Positions 6,718 through 15,624 are shown, counted from the first letter of the stretch. The stretch is DNA of 64,000 nt from Anaerolineales bacterium (GCA_015075185.1 JABTUW010000006.1:62001-126000), one strand, 5' to 3'. Notes: a model not told the origin generated them from the letters alone. Numbers and translations: made by a program.

Positions 6718-7534
6718 CATTTCCGCTGCTCTGGCCGAAACCCGGCTGCGCCTGCTCAATGCCAGCCGCTACCCCGGCGAGCTTTTTCTTGAGATCATTG
6801 TCCCCACTATCCTGGCTTCAATGCCCATCCTCCTGGGGCAAGCTGCCGCCGGTCCCGATGCGGCCGCCAATTTCGCCGCCAACACCGGCACCACCAACTA
6901 CGTCGCCTATCTTTTGATTGGCTCTAATGTTTTTGTGCTGGTCACCCGAGCCTTCTGGGATATTGCCTACTGGCTGCGTTTTGAGCAGGAAATCGGCACG
7001 CTGGAAGCAGTCTACTTGACTCCGACCAGCGGCTTGACGTTGGCCTGTGGGGTAGCCATTTACAGCGTCATCCGCGGCCTGCTGACGACGCTGCTGGCTT
7101 ACTTGCTCGGCTGCCTGGTTTTTTGGGTCAACCCGATTCAAGGGGACGTGCTGCTGGCGCTGCTTTTCATCCTGGTTGGCCTCACACCGTTGTACGCGGT
7201 GGCCTTTTTGTTTGGAGCGCTGGTGCTCAAGGTCAAAGAGACCAATGCTCTGGTAGGCTTGATGCAGTGGCTGGTCAGTTTTTTGATGGGCATTTTCTTT
7301 CCAGTGGCAGTGCTGCCCCCGCTGGCCCGGCTGCTGGCGCTGGCCTTCCCGCCGACGTGGATGGTCAACGGCGTCCGCTCGGCGCTGTTGGGCGTTGGCT
7401 TCTTTTTTGAGAAATGGTATCTGGATCTGGCCGTGTTGGGCGCATTCTTGCTCTTTGCACCGCTGTTCAGTACCTGGGTCTTTCGACAGGTGGAGCAGGG
7501 GCTGCGGCGCAACCAGGGTGTGGGAGAGTTTTGA
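6698..7534 (+). CDS. ABC-2 type transporter permease 1
   Basis: 278 residues with about six membrane helices. An amphipathic segment after the second helix (WLRFEQEIGTLEAVYLTP) is typical of the ABC-2 coupling region. ATG 6698 lies inside the end of the ATPase gene, so the two are translationally coupled. With permease 2 it should form a heterodimeric exporter. The substrate is not predictable; polysaccharide, lipid and drug exporters share this layout. Confidence 0.9.
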   Translation: MIRESNNISAALAETRLRLLNASRYPGELFLEIIVPTILASMPILLGQAAAGPDAAANFAANTGTTNYVAYLLIGSNVFVLVTRAFWDIAYWLRFEQEIGTLEAVYLTPTSGLTLACGVAIYSVIRGLLTTLLAYLLGCLVFWVNPIQGDVLLALLFILVGLTPLYAVAFLFGALVLKVKETNALVGLMQWLVSFLMGIFFPVAVLPPLARLLALAFPPTWMVNGVRSALLGVGFFFEKWYLDLAVLGAFLLFAPLFSTWVFRQVEQGLRRNQGVGEF

Positions 7535-7606
7535 ATGGCGAATGGCGAATGGTGAATAGTGAATTAAAAACGGTCTCGTTACTCCTTACGTCTCACATTT
7601 CACGCT

Positions 7607-8440
7607 ATGTTAACTAGTCTCAAAGCGTGGCTCAGCGCCTGGGCGGCGATGTCGCTCAAGGAGCTGACGATTATGACCCGCTACCCGGTTGAGTTTGTGG
7701 CCAGTTTTGGCCAGGTTTTTCTCATCATCCTGATCATGACCCTGGCCGGCCTGATGTTTGCCCCGGCCGGCGTTGCAGAAAGCCGGGTTAACCTGGGGGC
7801 GGGACTGGTGATGTACGGCTTTGTGCTCTTCATTTTCCTCAGCGACACCCTGTGGACGATTGGCTACAATATCCGCCGCGAGCAAAAGCAGGGTACGCTG
7901 GAGCAGCTTTATCTCAGCCCGGCGGCCAAATCAGCCAGCCTGGTCTCGCGGGTCACGGTAACGCTTGTCTGGACCGGACTGCTGTCGCTGGCCTCCTTCT
8001 GGCTGGTCAGCCAGATTGCCGGCGCCCTGCCGCTGCACAATGTGCCGTTGGGCTTGCTGATTCTGGCGTTCAGCCTGGCGGGGACGTTTGGCCTGGGTTT
8101 TGCCTTTGCCGCGCTGACGCTGCGCGTCCGAGAAACCGCCCAGACCTTGGCCAATCTCTTCCAGTTCTCTTTTATTGTCGTCTGCGCCCCGTTTTTCCCC
8201 TTTTCGGCCCTACCCGCTAGCGTGCGGGGTCTCTCTCGCCTGATTCCGCTCTCTTACAGTGTGGACGCTCTGCGTTCGACCCTGCTCGGTTATCCGGCCG
8301 GCTTCCCCGAATTGGCCCCCCTGGAGGTGGAACTGGTTATTGTGACCATCTTCGGCCTGCTCATGCCCGGCCTGGGCTTTTGGCTTTATCGCCGGGAAGA
8401 AGACCGGGCGCGGCGCAGTGGCAGTCTGTCGGAATATTGA
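7607..8440 (+). CDS. ABC-2 type transporter permease 2
   Basis: 277 residues, six predicted helices, with the coupling segment NIRREQKQGTLEQLYLSP, similar to permease 1. It follows after 72 bp that carry short GAATGGCGAATGG-type repeats and a GTGAAATGTGAGACGTAA-type repeat in reverse, so the operon has been invaded by small repeats without breaking a gene. Second half of the exporter. Confidence 0.9.
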   Translation: MLTSLKAWLSAWAAMSLKELTIMTRYPVEFVASFGQVFLIILIMTLAGLMFAPAGVAESRVNLGAGLVMYGFVLFIFLSDTLWTIGYNIRREQKQGTLEQLYLSPAAKSASLVSRVTVTLVWTGLLSLASFWLVSQIAGALPLHNVPLGLLILAFSLAGTFGLGFAFAALTLRVRETAQTLANLFQFSFIVVCAPFFPFSALPASVRGLSRLIPLSYSVDALRSTLLGYPAGFPELAPLEVELVIVTIFGLLMPGLGFWLYRREEDRARRSGSLSEY

Positions 8441-8445
8441 ACACT

Positions 8446-8507
8446 CCACGAAGAACACGAAGGAACACTCAAGGTAAAAACTTTGTGTCTCTTCGTGTCC
8501 TTTGTGG
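8446..8507. repeat. Inverted repeat between convergent genes
   Basis: The 17-bp arms at 8446-8462 and 8491-8507 match at 15 positions. The arm is a CACGAAG-AACACGAAG type repeat. It lies between the exporter operon and the convergent DUF169 gene and could end transcription in both directions, though no T-run is present. Confidence 0.5.
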
Positions 8508-8533
8508 GCTCTTTGCTCCCTCAGTCCAAGCTT

Positions 8534-9259
8534 TCAGATACCGGCAAACCGGGCCAGGTCCTGGTTGGCGTAGGCTCCCACGGCCGCATTGGCTTTGCGC
8601 CGGGTTTCGAGTTTGTCTACCACCTCGGCCAGCCGGCTCGCCGGAATGGTGCAGGTCATTTCATGAGGCGACATGCCGGTGCGGATGCGGCTGAGCATAC
8701 AGCCGGTGCTCATGGCAATTTTATTCTGTTCTTTAGCCATTGGAATAATGTGGCACTGCGGCTTGCCGACGATGTCCATACTGCTGAAAGCATCGTTGAT
8801 AACCATCCCCTGAAAAGCGTTGATCCGCAGCAGAATCACATCCGGGTCAACCGGCGTGTCGGCCAGCGGGCCGTAAACAACATAGTTATGCTTCTCCTGG
8901 ACCACCGGCAGTTGCATGGCCTCTTCCGGCGTGACCCATTCAGCCTCTAGAATACCCTGTACATCTTCATTCGCCATGACCTCTTCCAGCTTTTTCAAAC
9001 CGTGAGTCACGCTGCCGACGCTGCAATTATAGTGGTCGGCCGGCACGGTGGTAAAAGTCTGGTCCGCCGCTTTCATCCAAAAGACACACCCCGCCGGTAC
9101 TTTGCCGGTGCGGCCATCGCCGCTCGGCGCAGGTGTATCGCCCTCCAACAGCGGTGCGGCAGGCAGGTCGTTGGTGAAGGTGATGGCAATCGGCGCGTGT
9201 TGCAGGCCGAGGGCCTTGGTCAATTCACTGGCTAAAATCCCCCAACTATGTGTGGTCAT
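8534..9259 (-). CDS. DUF169 family protein
   Basis: 241 residues. It has the family-wide cysteine positions: PAGCVFW near residue 58, HYNCSVGS near 78 and TGCML near 205. These are consistent with metal or cofactor binding. DUF169 proteins are widespread in anaerobes and have no established reaction. The gene stands alone between convergent and co-directional neighbours. The start at 9259 gives MTTHSWGILASEL, the normal N-terminus for the family. Confidence 0.82.
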   Translation of the reverse strand: MTTHSWGILASELTKALGLQHAPIAITFTNDLPAAPLLEGDTPAPSGDGRTGKVPAGCVFWMKAADQTFTTVPADHYNCSVGSVTHGLKKLEEVMANEDVQGILEAEWVTPEEAMQLPVVQEKHNYVVYGPLADTPVDPDVILLRINAFQGMVINDAFSSMDIVGKPQCHIIPMAKEQNKIAMSTGCMLSRIRTGMSPHEMTCTIPASRLAEVVDKLETRRKANAAVGAYANQDLARFAGI

Positions 9260-9344
9260 GAGTTCCTTTTCCCCTTGAATTTAAAATTTATACAACTTAA
9301 CTTGCAGCGCCGGAATTTTACTAGAACCAACGGAGACAATCAAA

Positions 9345-10124
9345 TTATCGAACCAGTTCGCGATAATGATAATGATAGAGGGTTTCAAAACCAAGCCGGG
9401 CATACAAGGTGAGAGCCGGTGTGTTATCGGTCATCACCTGGAGATAGACCCGGCTGGTATGATGAGTTTGGCCCCACTGGGCCAGGGCGTGAATCAGGCT
9501 GATCGCCGCGCCCTGGCGACGAAAATCGGGGTGGGTGACCAGGCTAAAGAGGCCCAGCCAGCCTCGCTCGGCTACAGCCAGGCCGACGGCAGCGGGCTGA
9601 CCGTCAATTTGGAGCGAGGCGAAGCCGGTGTGCGGGCCAATCCGCTGTAAAATACCGCGCCGGGCAGCGGCGGTATCTGGGCTGACATGCTCGCCGTGAC
9701 AGTAGAGATCAAACCAGCTTTCGTTGAATGAATGGCCGATGGCGACGGGGTGAGCCGGATTGGCCTCGGTCCGGTTCAGGATTGTTTCGAGGGAGGCAGT
9801 CTGGACGGCGGTGCGGGCGTCAATGGTGTAGCCGTGGTTGGCCAAAATCTTGTCCAGGTTGGCGGGGTGGGCTGCCGGACAAATGTGGTAGCGGGGCGGG
9901 CAGTCTCGACGGACATAGAAATCTTCCACCAGGGCCAGTTTTTCCTTCAGGGTATGGTGATCGCCGGTTTGGTTGGGCCAGACCGAATTGGCCCGGCGCG
10001 TCACGTTCTGATTGAAGCGCAGCCGCCAGCCGTCTACTACCTGTACGATTTCAGCCGGCCAGGCGTTGGCGGCAAGTTCTTCAATAAAGTGAATGAGTTG
10101 CATAGACTGGGGTTGGTGAGTCAT
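9345..10124 (-). CDS. GNAT family N-acetyltransferase
   Basis: 259 residues. The acetyl-CoA site is in the C-terminal half, where VTHPDFRRQGAAISL corresponds to the RxxGxG/A loop, followed by VMTDNTPALTLYARLGF. The N-terminal half is a degenerate first GNAT repeat with DGWRLRFNQNVTRRANSVWPN-like sequence, typical of a large uncharacterised GNAT group. The start at 10124 has GAGGAG 6 bp upstream; a longer frame would run through a palindromic repeat and is rejected. The acceptor is unknown. Confidence 0.85.
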   Translation of the reverse strand: MTHQPQSMQLIHFIEELAANAWPAEIVQVVDGWRLRFNQNVTRRANSVWPNQTGDHHTLKEKLALVEDFYVRRDCPPRYHICPAAHPANLDKILANHGYTIDARTAVQTASLETILNRTEANPAHPVAIGHSFNESWFDLYCHGEHVSPDTAAARRGILQRIGPHTGFASLQIDGQPAAVGLAVAERGWLGLFSLVTHPDFRRQGAAISLIHALAQWGQTHHTSRVYLQVMTDNTPALTLYARLGFETLYHYHYRELVR

Positions 10125-10153
10125 TTTGCTCCTCGGTAAACAAAGATGCGATG

Positions 10154-10227
10154 ACACGTGAGGCGGCGAGGCGAAAAGACGAAGTGCGCCTCGCCTATCC
10201 TCGCCTCTTCGCCTCATTTTCACGTGT
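10154..10227. repeat. Long palindromic repeat upstream of the GNAT gene
   Basis: The outer arms ACACGTGA (10154-10161) and TCACGTGT (10220-10227) enclose GAGGCG-rich and CGCCTC-rich halves that are largely complementary. It lies between rsgA and the GNAT gene. It is probably a dispersed palindromic repeat, and it could weaken rsgA read-through. Confidence 0.5.
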
Positions 10228-10243
10228 TTTTATGTTTTACATT

Positions 10244-11458
10244 TTAGCCAAGACTCCCATAAATTTTTTGATAGTTGTCGTAGCGCGTAAGTGGTAGTTT
10301 ACCCGCAGCGACAGCCGCTTTGACGGCACAGGCCGGCTCATGGCGGTGAGAGCAATTGGCAAAGCGGCAGCCGGTTGCCACTGCTTCCAAATCGGGATAG
10401 AACTGAATCAGGTCGCGGGGTGACAGGCCGCTCAGGCCAAACTCACGGATGCCGGGAGTGTCCACCACAAAGCCGCCCATGGTCAGGGGCAGCATCGTTA
10501 CCTGGGTGGTGGTGTGACGGCCCTCACCGCTCGCTTCGCTGACAATGCCGGTGCGGAGCTGCAAGCTGGGCTGTACAGCCGACAGGAGCGACGACTTGCC
10601 CACGCCCGACAGCCCGGCCAGGGCGGTGGTTCGCCCCCGCAGTATCTCGCGCAGCGAGTCAATGCCCACGCCGGTGAGCGCACTGGCAAAAATGACCGGG
10701 TAGCCAAGCGCCTGGTAGGATTGAAGCGCAGCCTGGCAGTCCAGCAGGTCCTCGGCCAGGTCAATCTTGTTGATACAGATGAGCGGGGCCAGCTTGTTTC
10801 GCTCAGCGGCGATGAGATAGCGGTCAATCAGTTCCGGCCACAAGGGGGGATTGCGCCAGGAAGCGACAATCAACACCTGGTCAGCATTGGCCACAATGAT
10901 TTGCCGCAGATGGCTGTGGAAGACATCGGGCCGGGCCAGGATGGTGCGGCGCGGCTGTACCTGTTCCACTACGCCCCAGCCGGAGCTATCGGCAGAGACA
11001 AGCACCTCATCGCCGACGGCAACCACGTTAGTGAAACCGGTATCCTCGGCGCTGAGCGAACCGCGCAGACCACACATGAGCATCTGCCCCGCCATATCTA
11101 CCCGGCAAAGGCCGCTGCTGACCTCGACAACGGTGCCCCGTAGATGGGATACCTCGACGTAATGGGGAGGCTCCTGAGAGGTTGATGGCGATTCGGTCAT
11201 GTCCACCAAGGCCGTCGCCAGGAGGGTGCGGCGGCGCTCGCGCTCACCGCGCGGCATTATCCGCTCGACTGGCTCGAAATCGAAGTCGTCGGAGCCATCT
11301 GCAGCCTCCGGCAACCAGTCCCGGCGGCGGGTGGGTTTGGGTTGGTGATTGGGTTTAAGTTGTTTTTTTGCTTTTTGAAGCTGGCGGCGCTGCGGTTCTT
11401 TTTCAAAACCCATTTTGATGGAGCGCTGCCAATGTTTGTCATAAGATTTATCAGTCAC
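10244..11458 (-). CDS. rsgA: Ribosome small-subunit maturation GTPase RsgA
   Basis: About 404 residues from GTG 11458, which has GGAG upstream. An extra basic N-terminal region of about 100 residues precedes the OB fold. The circularly permuted GTPase has G4 NKID, G1 GLSGVGKSSLL, G2 HTTT and G3 DTPGIREF, then a C-terminal zinc motif with CRFANCSHRHEPAC. RsgA releases late assembly factors from the 30S subunit. Internal ATGs at 11413 or later are alternative starts. Two terminators and a small leader ORF lie upstream, so expression is probably attenuated. Confidence 0.93.
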   Translation of the reverse strand: MTDKSYDKHWQRSIKMGFEKEPQRRQLQKAKKQLKPNHQPKPTRRRDWLPEAADGSDDFDFEPVERIMPRGERERRRTLLATALVDMTESPSTSQEPPHYVEVSHLRGTVVEVSSGLCRVDMAGQMLMCGLRGSLSAEDTGFTNVVAVGDEVLVSADSSGWGVVEQVQPRRTILARPDVFHSHLRQIIVANADQVLIVASWRNPPLWPELIDRYLIAAERNKLAPLICINKIDLAEDLLDCQAALQSYQALGYPVIFASALTGVGIDSLREILRGRTTALAGLSGVGKSSLLSAVQPSLQLRTGIVSEASGEGRHTTTQVTMLPLTMGGFVVDTPGIREFGLSGLSPRDLIQFYPDLEAVATGCRFANCSHRHEPACAVKAAVAAGKLPLTRYDNYQKIYGSLG

Positions 11459-11479
11459 GGTTGTGTTCTCCACTGGATA

Positions 11480-11520
11480 TAAAAACAAAACGGCCACGGG
11501 AAGGTCAAACCCGTGGCCGT
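11480..11520 (-). terminator. Terminator 2 in the rsgA leader
   Basis: Read on the minus strand, ACGGCCACGGG (11520-11510) pairs with CCCGTGGCCGT (11500-11490), an 11-bp perfect stem. TTTGTTTTT follows at once. It ends about 20 bp before the rsgA start codon, so it must be bypassed for rsgA to be expressed. Confidence 0.85.
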
Positions 11521-11585
11521 TAAAAGAAATTATTTTTTGGCAACCACCTACCTGAGGACATTCAACCCCAGGTGAGGGCCGCGAT

Positions 11586-11628
11586 TTAAAAATAAAACGG
11601 CCACAGGGCAACGGTACACCTGTGGCCG
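11586..11628 (-). terminator. Terminator 1 in the rsgA leader
   Basis: On the minus strand, CGGCCACAGG (11628-11619) pairs with CCTGTGGCCG (11607-11598) and is followed by TTTTATTTTT. The stem is nearly the same sequence as terminator 2, so the arms of the two could also pair with each other. It follows the leader ORF stop by about 20 bp. Confidence 0.85.
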
Positions 11629-11649
11629 CGCAAGTTCAGTGAGAGCGAA

Positions 11650-11712
11650 CTACACGCCGGCAACAGGCGCACAAATACGACGGACAGCTTGAACGGTATT
11701 TGTATGTAACAT
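11650..11712 (-). CDS. 20-codon leader peptide upstream of rsgA
   Basis: ATG at 11712 and TAG at 11652-11650 encode 20 residues: MLHTNTVQAV, then RRICAPVAGV. A near-perfect TAAGGAGG lies 9 bp upstream, the best ribosome binding site in this region. A promoter sits about 50 bp further up. The ORF ends just before two tandem terminators that precede rsgA. The layout fits a translated leader whose ribosome position sets attenuation. I do not recognise the peptide; it could also be an independent micro-protein. Confidence 0.6.
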   Translation of the reverse strand: MLHTNTVQAVRRICAPVAGV

Positions 11713-11759
11713 ATAAGTGCGCCTCCTTAGCTTGGAAATTCCTGCACAAACTGTGTTGA

Positions 11760-11788
11760 AGTGTACTACAGGATAGGAAAAAAGTCAA
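11760..11788 (-). promoter_or_regulatory. Promoter of the leader peptide/rsgA unit
   Basis: On the minus strand, TTGACT (11788-11783) and TACACT (11765-11760) have a 17-bp spacer. It points toward the leader ORF and rsgA. Confidence 0.6.
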
Positions 11789-11897
11789 CCCCCCAATTTT
11801 TTAAGGAAAGACACCCAATTTCTTGGGTGTTGGGATTAGCAAAAGTATGCTAAATTAGCAGATGACAAGATCAGAATTTAATACGAAAGCGACTACC

Positions 11898-13451
11898 ATG
11901 AACAAGCCCTTAAAAGTATTAGTTATTGACGATAGTTCTGACTCTCGTGAATTTACGGTAGAATATCTGTTAAAGCCCAATAATTTTTTGGTAGATGTAG
12001 CCGAAGATGGTTTGATTGGCTTGAGCAAGGCCCTAAAAACCACGTCTGACCTGATTCTGCTCGATTACGAGCTGCCGAAGTTGAACGGGGTCCAGGTGCT
12101 GCGCCGGCTGCGAGAATGTGGCATAAAAACGCCGGTGATTTTGATGACCTCCCATGGCTCAGAACAGTTGGCCGTGGAGGTTTTTCTGCTGGGGGTTCAG
12201 AATTATCTTATCAAGCCATTTACGATAGAAGATGGCATGCGCGCTATCGAAGATGCTTTGCGTTTAACTCGCCTGGAAAATGAGAAGCAAGAGCTGCTTG
12301 AACGAGTGGTGCAGGCCAACCAGGAATTAAAACATCAACTCAACATCCGGGATGTAATGTATCAAATTGGCAAGTCAATTACGCTCATCCACCCCACCAA
12401 AACGCTGGAGAAAATAGTAGATGCTGCCCTCTTTTTAACCAATGCTGACGAGGGCAGATTATTCCTGATTGATCCGCATACGGGGAGGCTGCACAAACCC
12501 ATCGAGTGGAAAAAGGCCAGTAAAAGGCCATCTGAAAATGCTACCCGGCAGATTTCAGTTCCGCTAGAGATTGGCGAACGAAAGGTTGGGACGCTAAGTG
12601 TAAAGGTATCTACCCGAGGGTTAAGGAATAGCGACGTGGTGGAATATGAGCAGATGTTACAGCTTTTGGCTGGATACGGGAGTATCGCCCTGCAAAATTT
12701 CGGTTATATCAATCAGATTCAAGCCCAAAAAGAAAAGGAAAAACAGATTATTCGGGGTGTGTTTGAGCGCTATGTTGATGCCCAAGTAGTTGATGAACTT
12801 TTGAAGCAGCCAAACCAGATCAAGTTAGGTGGACACTGCCAGCCGGTGTCTGTGCTGTTTGCCGACCTGCGCGGCTTTAGCACATTTGCCAACAAAACCT
12901 CACCAGAAAAAACGGTTGAAACGATTAATGTGTACGTGGAAGCGGCGGTCGAGGCTATTTTACAGGAGAAAGGCACGCTTGATAAATTTATCGGGGATGC
13001 GGTAATGGCCTTTTTCAACGCGCCTTTGCCCCAACCCGATCATGTCCTCCGCGCTGTCCGAGCGGCGCTCCTGGTGAAGCAAGCGTTGGTTGACATCCAA
13101 AAACAGTTACCTCCAGAATACCAGTTAAACTTTGGAGTAGGTGTTTGTGTTGGGGAGGCCGTGGTTGGCAATATCGGGACACCCAAGCTCATGAACTACA
13201 CCGTGATGGGCGACAGCGTGAACAAGGCTAAGCGTTTGCAAGAGCATGCCCAGGGTGGACAAATATTGATTAGCCAAGAAACGCTTGAGGTTATCCAGCA
13301 GCATGTCGAAGTCCGTTCTATGGGTTTGTTTCACCTGAAAGGGCAGGCCGCTCAGGAACCCGTATTTGAGGTGGTCGGCTTAAAGCAGAAAATGAGGGTT
13401 GAGTTAACGCCGGCTTATCCTGTTTCCTCCCTGGCTGCGATGACCCCGTGA
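11898..13451 (+). CDS. REC-GAF-class III adenylate/guanylate cyclase
   Basis: About 517 residues. REC (about 5-120) has DDSSDSRE, phospho-Asp LILLDYELP and Lys YLIKPF. A GAF-like sensor spans about 160-285. The cyclase homology domain (about 315-500) has the metal Asp residues in LFADLRGFS and KFIGDAVMAFF, and the NYTVMGDSVNKAKRL segment that holds the transition-state Asn and Arg. Together these suggest an active cyclase making cAMP under phosphorelay control. The Lys before the second Asp favours ATP. ATG 11862 is an alternative start; 11898 begins right at the REC fold. Confidence 0.9.
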   Translation: MNKPLKVLVIDDSSDSREFTVEYLLKPNNFLVDVAEDGLIGLSKALKTTSDLILLDYELPKLNGVQVLRRLRECGIKTPVILMTSHGSEQLAVEVFLLGVQNYLIKPFTIEDGMRAIEDALRLTRLENEKQELLERVVQANQELKHQLNIRDVMYQIGKSITLIHPTKTLEKIVDAALFLTNADEGRLFLIDPHTGRLHKPIEWKKASKRPSENATRQISVPLEIGERKVGTLSVKVSTRGLRNSDVVEYEQMLQLLAGYGSIALQNFGYINQIQAQKEKEKQIIRGVFERYVDAQVVDELLKQPNQIKLGGHCQPVSVLFADLRGFSTFANKTSPEKTVETINVYVEAAVEAILQEKGTLDKFIGDAVMAFFNAPLPQPDHVLRAVRAALLVKQALVDIQKQLPPEYQLNFGVGVCVGEAVVGNIGTPKLMNYTVMGDSVNKAKRLQEHAQGGQILISQETLEVIQQHVEVRSMGLFHLKGQAAQEPVFEVVGLKQKMRVELTPAYPVSSLAAMTP

Positions 13452-13517
13452 CAAGAATCTATCTCCAGATTTGCCAGGAGAAAGGCAAGTCTTACCTTTC
13501 TTTTTTACCCTCCTAAT

Positions 13518-13554
13518 GAAAAAGCTCCGGCTCAGCTATGGCCGGAGCTTTTTC
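13518..13554. terminator. Bidirectional terminator
   Basis: GAAAAAGCTCCGGC (13518-13531) pairs perfectly with GCCGGAGCTTTTTC (13541-13554). A and T runs lie at the two ends, so it serves both the cyclase gene and the convergent 65-residue gene. Confidence 0.9.
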
Positions 13555-13572
13555 AACGATTGCTTGCTACAA

Positions 13573-13770
13573 TTACCCTTTCTTTTTCAACACCGGCAAG
13601 CCGTTAGCCGTTTCGGAAACCTGGTAGCCGGAAGGTAAAGCGTCGAGTTGACCCTCTTTCGCCTCTTTGGCAAAAAAGTAGATGGTCCGCTTTTGCCCAC
13701 TTTTTAGCTGGGTTTCCCGACCATGTAAATAATAAGTTGTACCTTTTTTGTTTTTGTAACTGAAAGCCAT
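13573..13770 (-). CDS. Small conserved hypothetical protein
   Basis: 65 residues: MAFSYKNKKGTTYYLHGRE, then a KRTIYFFAKEAKEG segment, ending in a basic VLKKKG tail. Such proteins recur as single genes in Chloroflexota, and I know no function. The aromatic/basic pattern and small size suggest a compact beta fold, possibly nucleic-acid binding. Strong upstream GGAGAC and a monocistronic setting. Confidence 0.7.
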   Translation of the reverse strand: MAFSYKNKKGTTYYLHGRETQLKSGQKRTIYFFAKEAKEGQLDALPSGYQVSETANGLPVLKKKG

Positions 13771-13890
13771 TGTTTGTCTCCTTTTTGTTATTTGATTAAG
13801 CTTAATAGACTAACTTAATCCCCCTGTTTTTATTGAGAATACCCCGACGGTAAACTCAAGTTCTAGTATAGCACAAAATTAACATAATGC

Positions 13891-14490
13891 CTAACCTTTA
13901 GAGACAGGATGAACGTGGTTGAGATGAACGCTAACCTGGGCTGGTACAAGCGTTGGTACAACGCCTTGCGGAACGGCCGGAGGAGTTATCTGTAGCTCAC
14001 TCCCCGCAATCCGGGCGTAGAATACATTGGTTAACTGGGATTGTTCATCCTGTGCTATGATGATCGCCAGCAGCGTGTCTTTGTCGTCTTCCTTTTTGGA
14101 AAACAGGCATAACGCGCCCGCATTTCCCTCACCCGACTGGTCACCAACGCAGCTTTGCTGGTTTGTCTGACTGCCTTCCATATCTATTGCTTGCCAGCCG
14201 TTGGCTTGCATCAACTCGGCTGTGTAGAAGCTCTTCACCTCATCAGGGGTTTTGGGCGTGGTGAAGGCAATGTAATCCACCCCGCTGCGAGTTAAGGCCC
14301 GAATCATTAGTTGAAAAGCCAATGGCACTTCCAGGTTGGCTTTCGTCGCCCCTTCGAGAGGCGGCACATCAGGCCATAGTTCGCCGACAGTGCCGGATGT
14401 TTGGTTGAGGCCCAGGAGGGAATTAATCATGCCGCAGCCCAGCGTGAACAGCATCATACCCCCCAGGAAAAGAACAAATTTTGTTTTCAT
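13891..14490 (-). CDS. Putative lipoprotein
   Basis: 199 residues. A short signal peptide ends in a lipobox, FTLGCG, with Cys at about residue 19. The mature part has a VDYIAFTTPKTPDEVKSFYT segment, which looks like the small stress- or sporulation-type sensor fold in which a helix follows VxxFY. The C-terminal 30 residues are Pro/Val rich. Substrate and function are unknown. It is transcribed away from the cyclase and may be the last gene after add, 51 bp upstream. Confidence 0.65.
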   Translation of the reverse strand: MKTKFVLFLGGMMLFTLGCGMINSLLGLNQTSGTVGELWPDVPPLEGATKANLEVPLAFQLMIRALTRSGVDYIAFTTPKTPDEVKSFYTAELMQANGWQAIDMEGSQTNQQSCVGDQSGEGNAGALCLFSKKEDDKDTLLAIIIAQDEQSQLTNVFYARIAGSELQITPPAVPQGVVPTLVPAQVSVHLNHVHPVSKG

Positions 14491-14541
14491 CGTTTCTCCC
14501 TAAGCTAATCCTCAAGGATTAAATCTGCACTTGGCCTTTGC

Positions 14542-15624
14542 TTAGAGGCCGGGTGGGGCAGGAGGTTGGACAAAAATTTTGCCGGGTATTCTTTCAAACC
14601 AGTTCCTGAACCAATCAAGCAGGCGCTTTTTTTCCGGTTCTGGCAGAAAGGCAGCTTCGGCGGCGTTGAGGGTCATCTGGCGCAGATCACGGAAAGGTAC
14701 GCCAATGCCGCGATTGGCAACCAGAAACTCATCGGTTAAGGTGGTGTTGGAGATGGAAGGATCATCGGTATTAACTGTGACCGGGATACCCAACTGGTGA
14801 AAGGCAAACAAGGGGTGCTGGGAAAATTTTGGAATGATACCCGTTTGCAGGTTACTGGTAGGACACATCTCCAGTGTGGTGCGCTGGCTGCGCAGCAGTT
14901 CAATAACTTTATCGTTGTCCCGCGCCCGAACCCCATGACCAATCCGCTCAGCGCCCAACTCTTTAATCGCTTCGATAACATTGGTGGCCGGGCCGGCTTC
15001 GGCGGCATGCACGGTGATATGCAGCCCCTGGGCTTTGGCCCAGCGAAATACCTGGATAAACTTAGCGGCGGAATAAGTGATTTCGTCACCGGCCAGGTCA
15101 AGGGCCACAATGCCACGATGCTGCCGGGATACGGCAATCTCGGCCAGTTGGCGGGCATACTGAGGTTCGTGCCGGCCAATCTGGACAATCAGCCTGACCT
15201 GAATATTGTGCTTTTTCTGGGCCTCATCAGTTGCTTCGATAACCCAATCGGTGACATCTTCAAAACTAAAGCCTTGATTATGGCCCAGGGCGACCGGATT
15301 AAAACGCAGCTCAAGATAGCGAACGTTGTCGGCGGCGGCGTCGGCGATGGCCTCAGAGGTAACGCGCAGAACGGCCTCCCGGCTGGAATAAAATCTACGC
15401 AGCAACTTGAATTTAGCTAAAAATCCCTGGAAGTCATAGGGGTCGCCGTCAACTACTTGTACGTAAGGGCGAAGCTCGTCCAGGCTCCAACTGGGCAGGT
15501 CTACGGCGTGTTCCTGGGCAATTTCGGCCAGGGTAGATAGGCGCAGACTCCCCTCCAGGTGACGGTGCAGGTCAATTTTAGGCAGATTAAAGAGGGCGGT
15601 TCTTAGATCGCGTTGTTTTTCCAC
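14542..15624 (-). CDS. add: Adenosine deaminase
   Basis: 360 residues, standard length for the amidohydrolase-type adenosine deaminases. The zinc-binding HRHLEGSL is near residue 20, the HAAEAG segment has the catalytic Glu region, IGHGVRA carries a ligand/catalytic His, and VNTDDPSI has the catalytic Asp pair. It hydrolyses adenosine to inosine in purine salvage; related adenine deaminases share the fold. It starts 9 bp after the histidine kinase gene and is the last or second last gene of that operon. Confidence 0.92.
   Translation of the reverse strand: MEKQRDLRTALFNLPKIDLHRHLEGSLRLSTLAEIAQEHAVDLPSWSLDELRPYVQVVDGDPYDFQGFLAKFKLLRRFYSSREAVLRVTSEAIADAAADNVRYLELRFNPVALGHNQGFSFEDVTDWVIEATDEAQKKHNIQVRLIVQIGRHEPQYARQLAEIAVSRQHRGIVALDLAGDEITYSAAKFIQVFRWAKAQGLHITVHAAEAGPATNVIEAIKELGAERIGHGVRARDNDKVIELLRSQRTTLEMCPTSNLQTGIIPKFSQHPLFAFHQLGIPVTVNTDDPSISNTTLTDEFLVANRGIGVPFRDLRQMTLNAAEAAFLPEPEKKRLLDWFRNWFERIPGKIFVQPPAPPGL

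Noticed and set aside
10514..11143. 209-codon plus-strand frame opposite rsgA
   Set aside because: RsgA is unmistakable on the minus strand. The plus frame has no family features.
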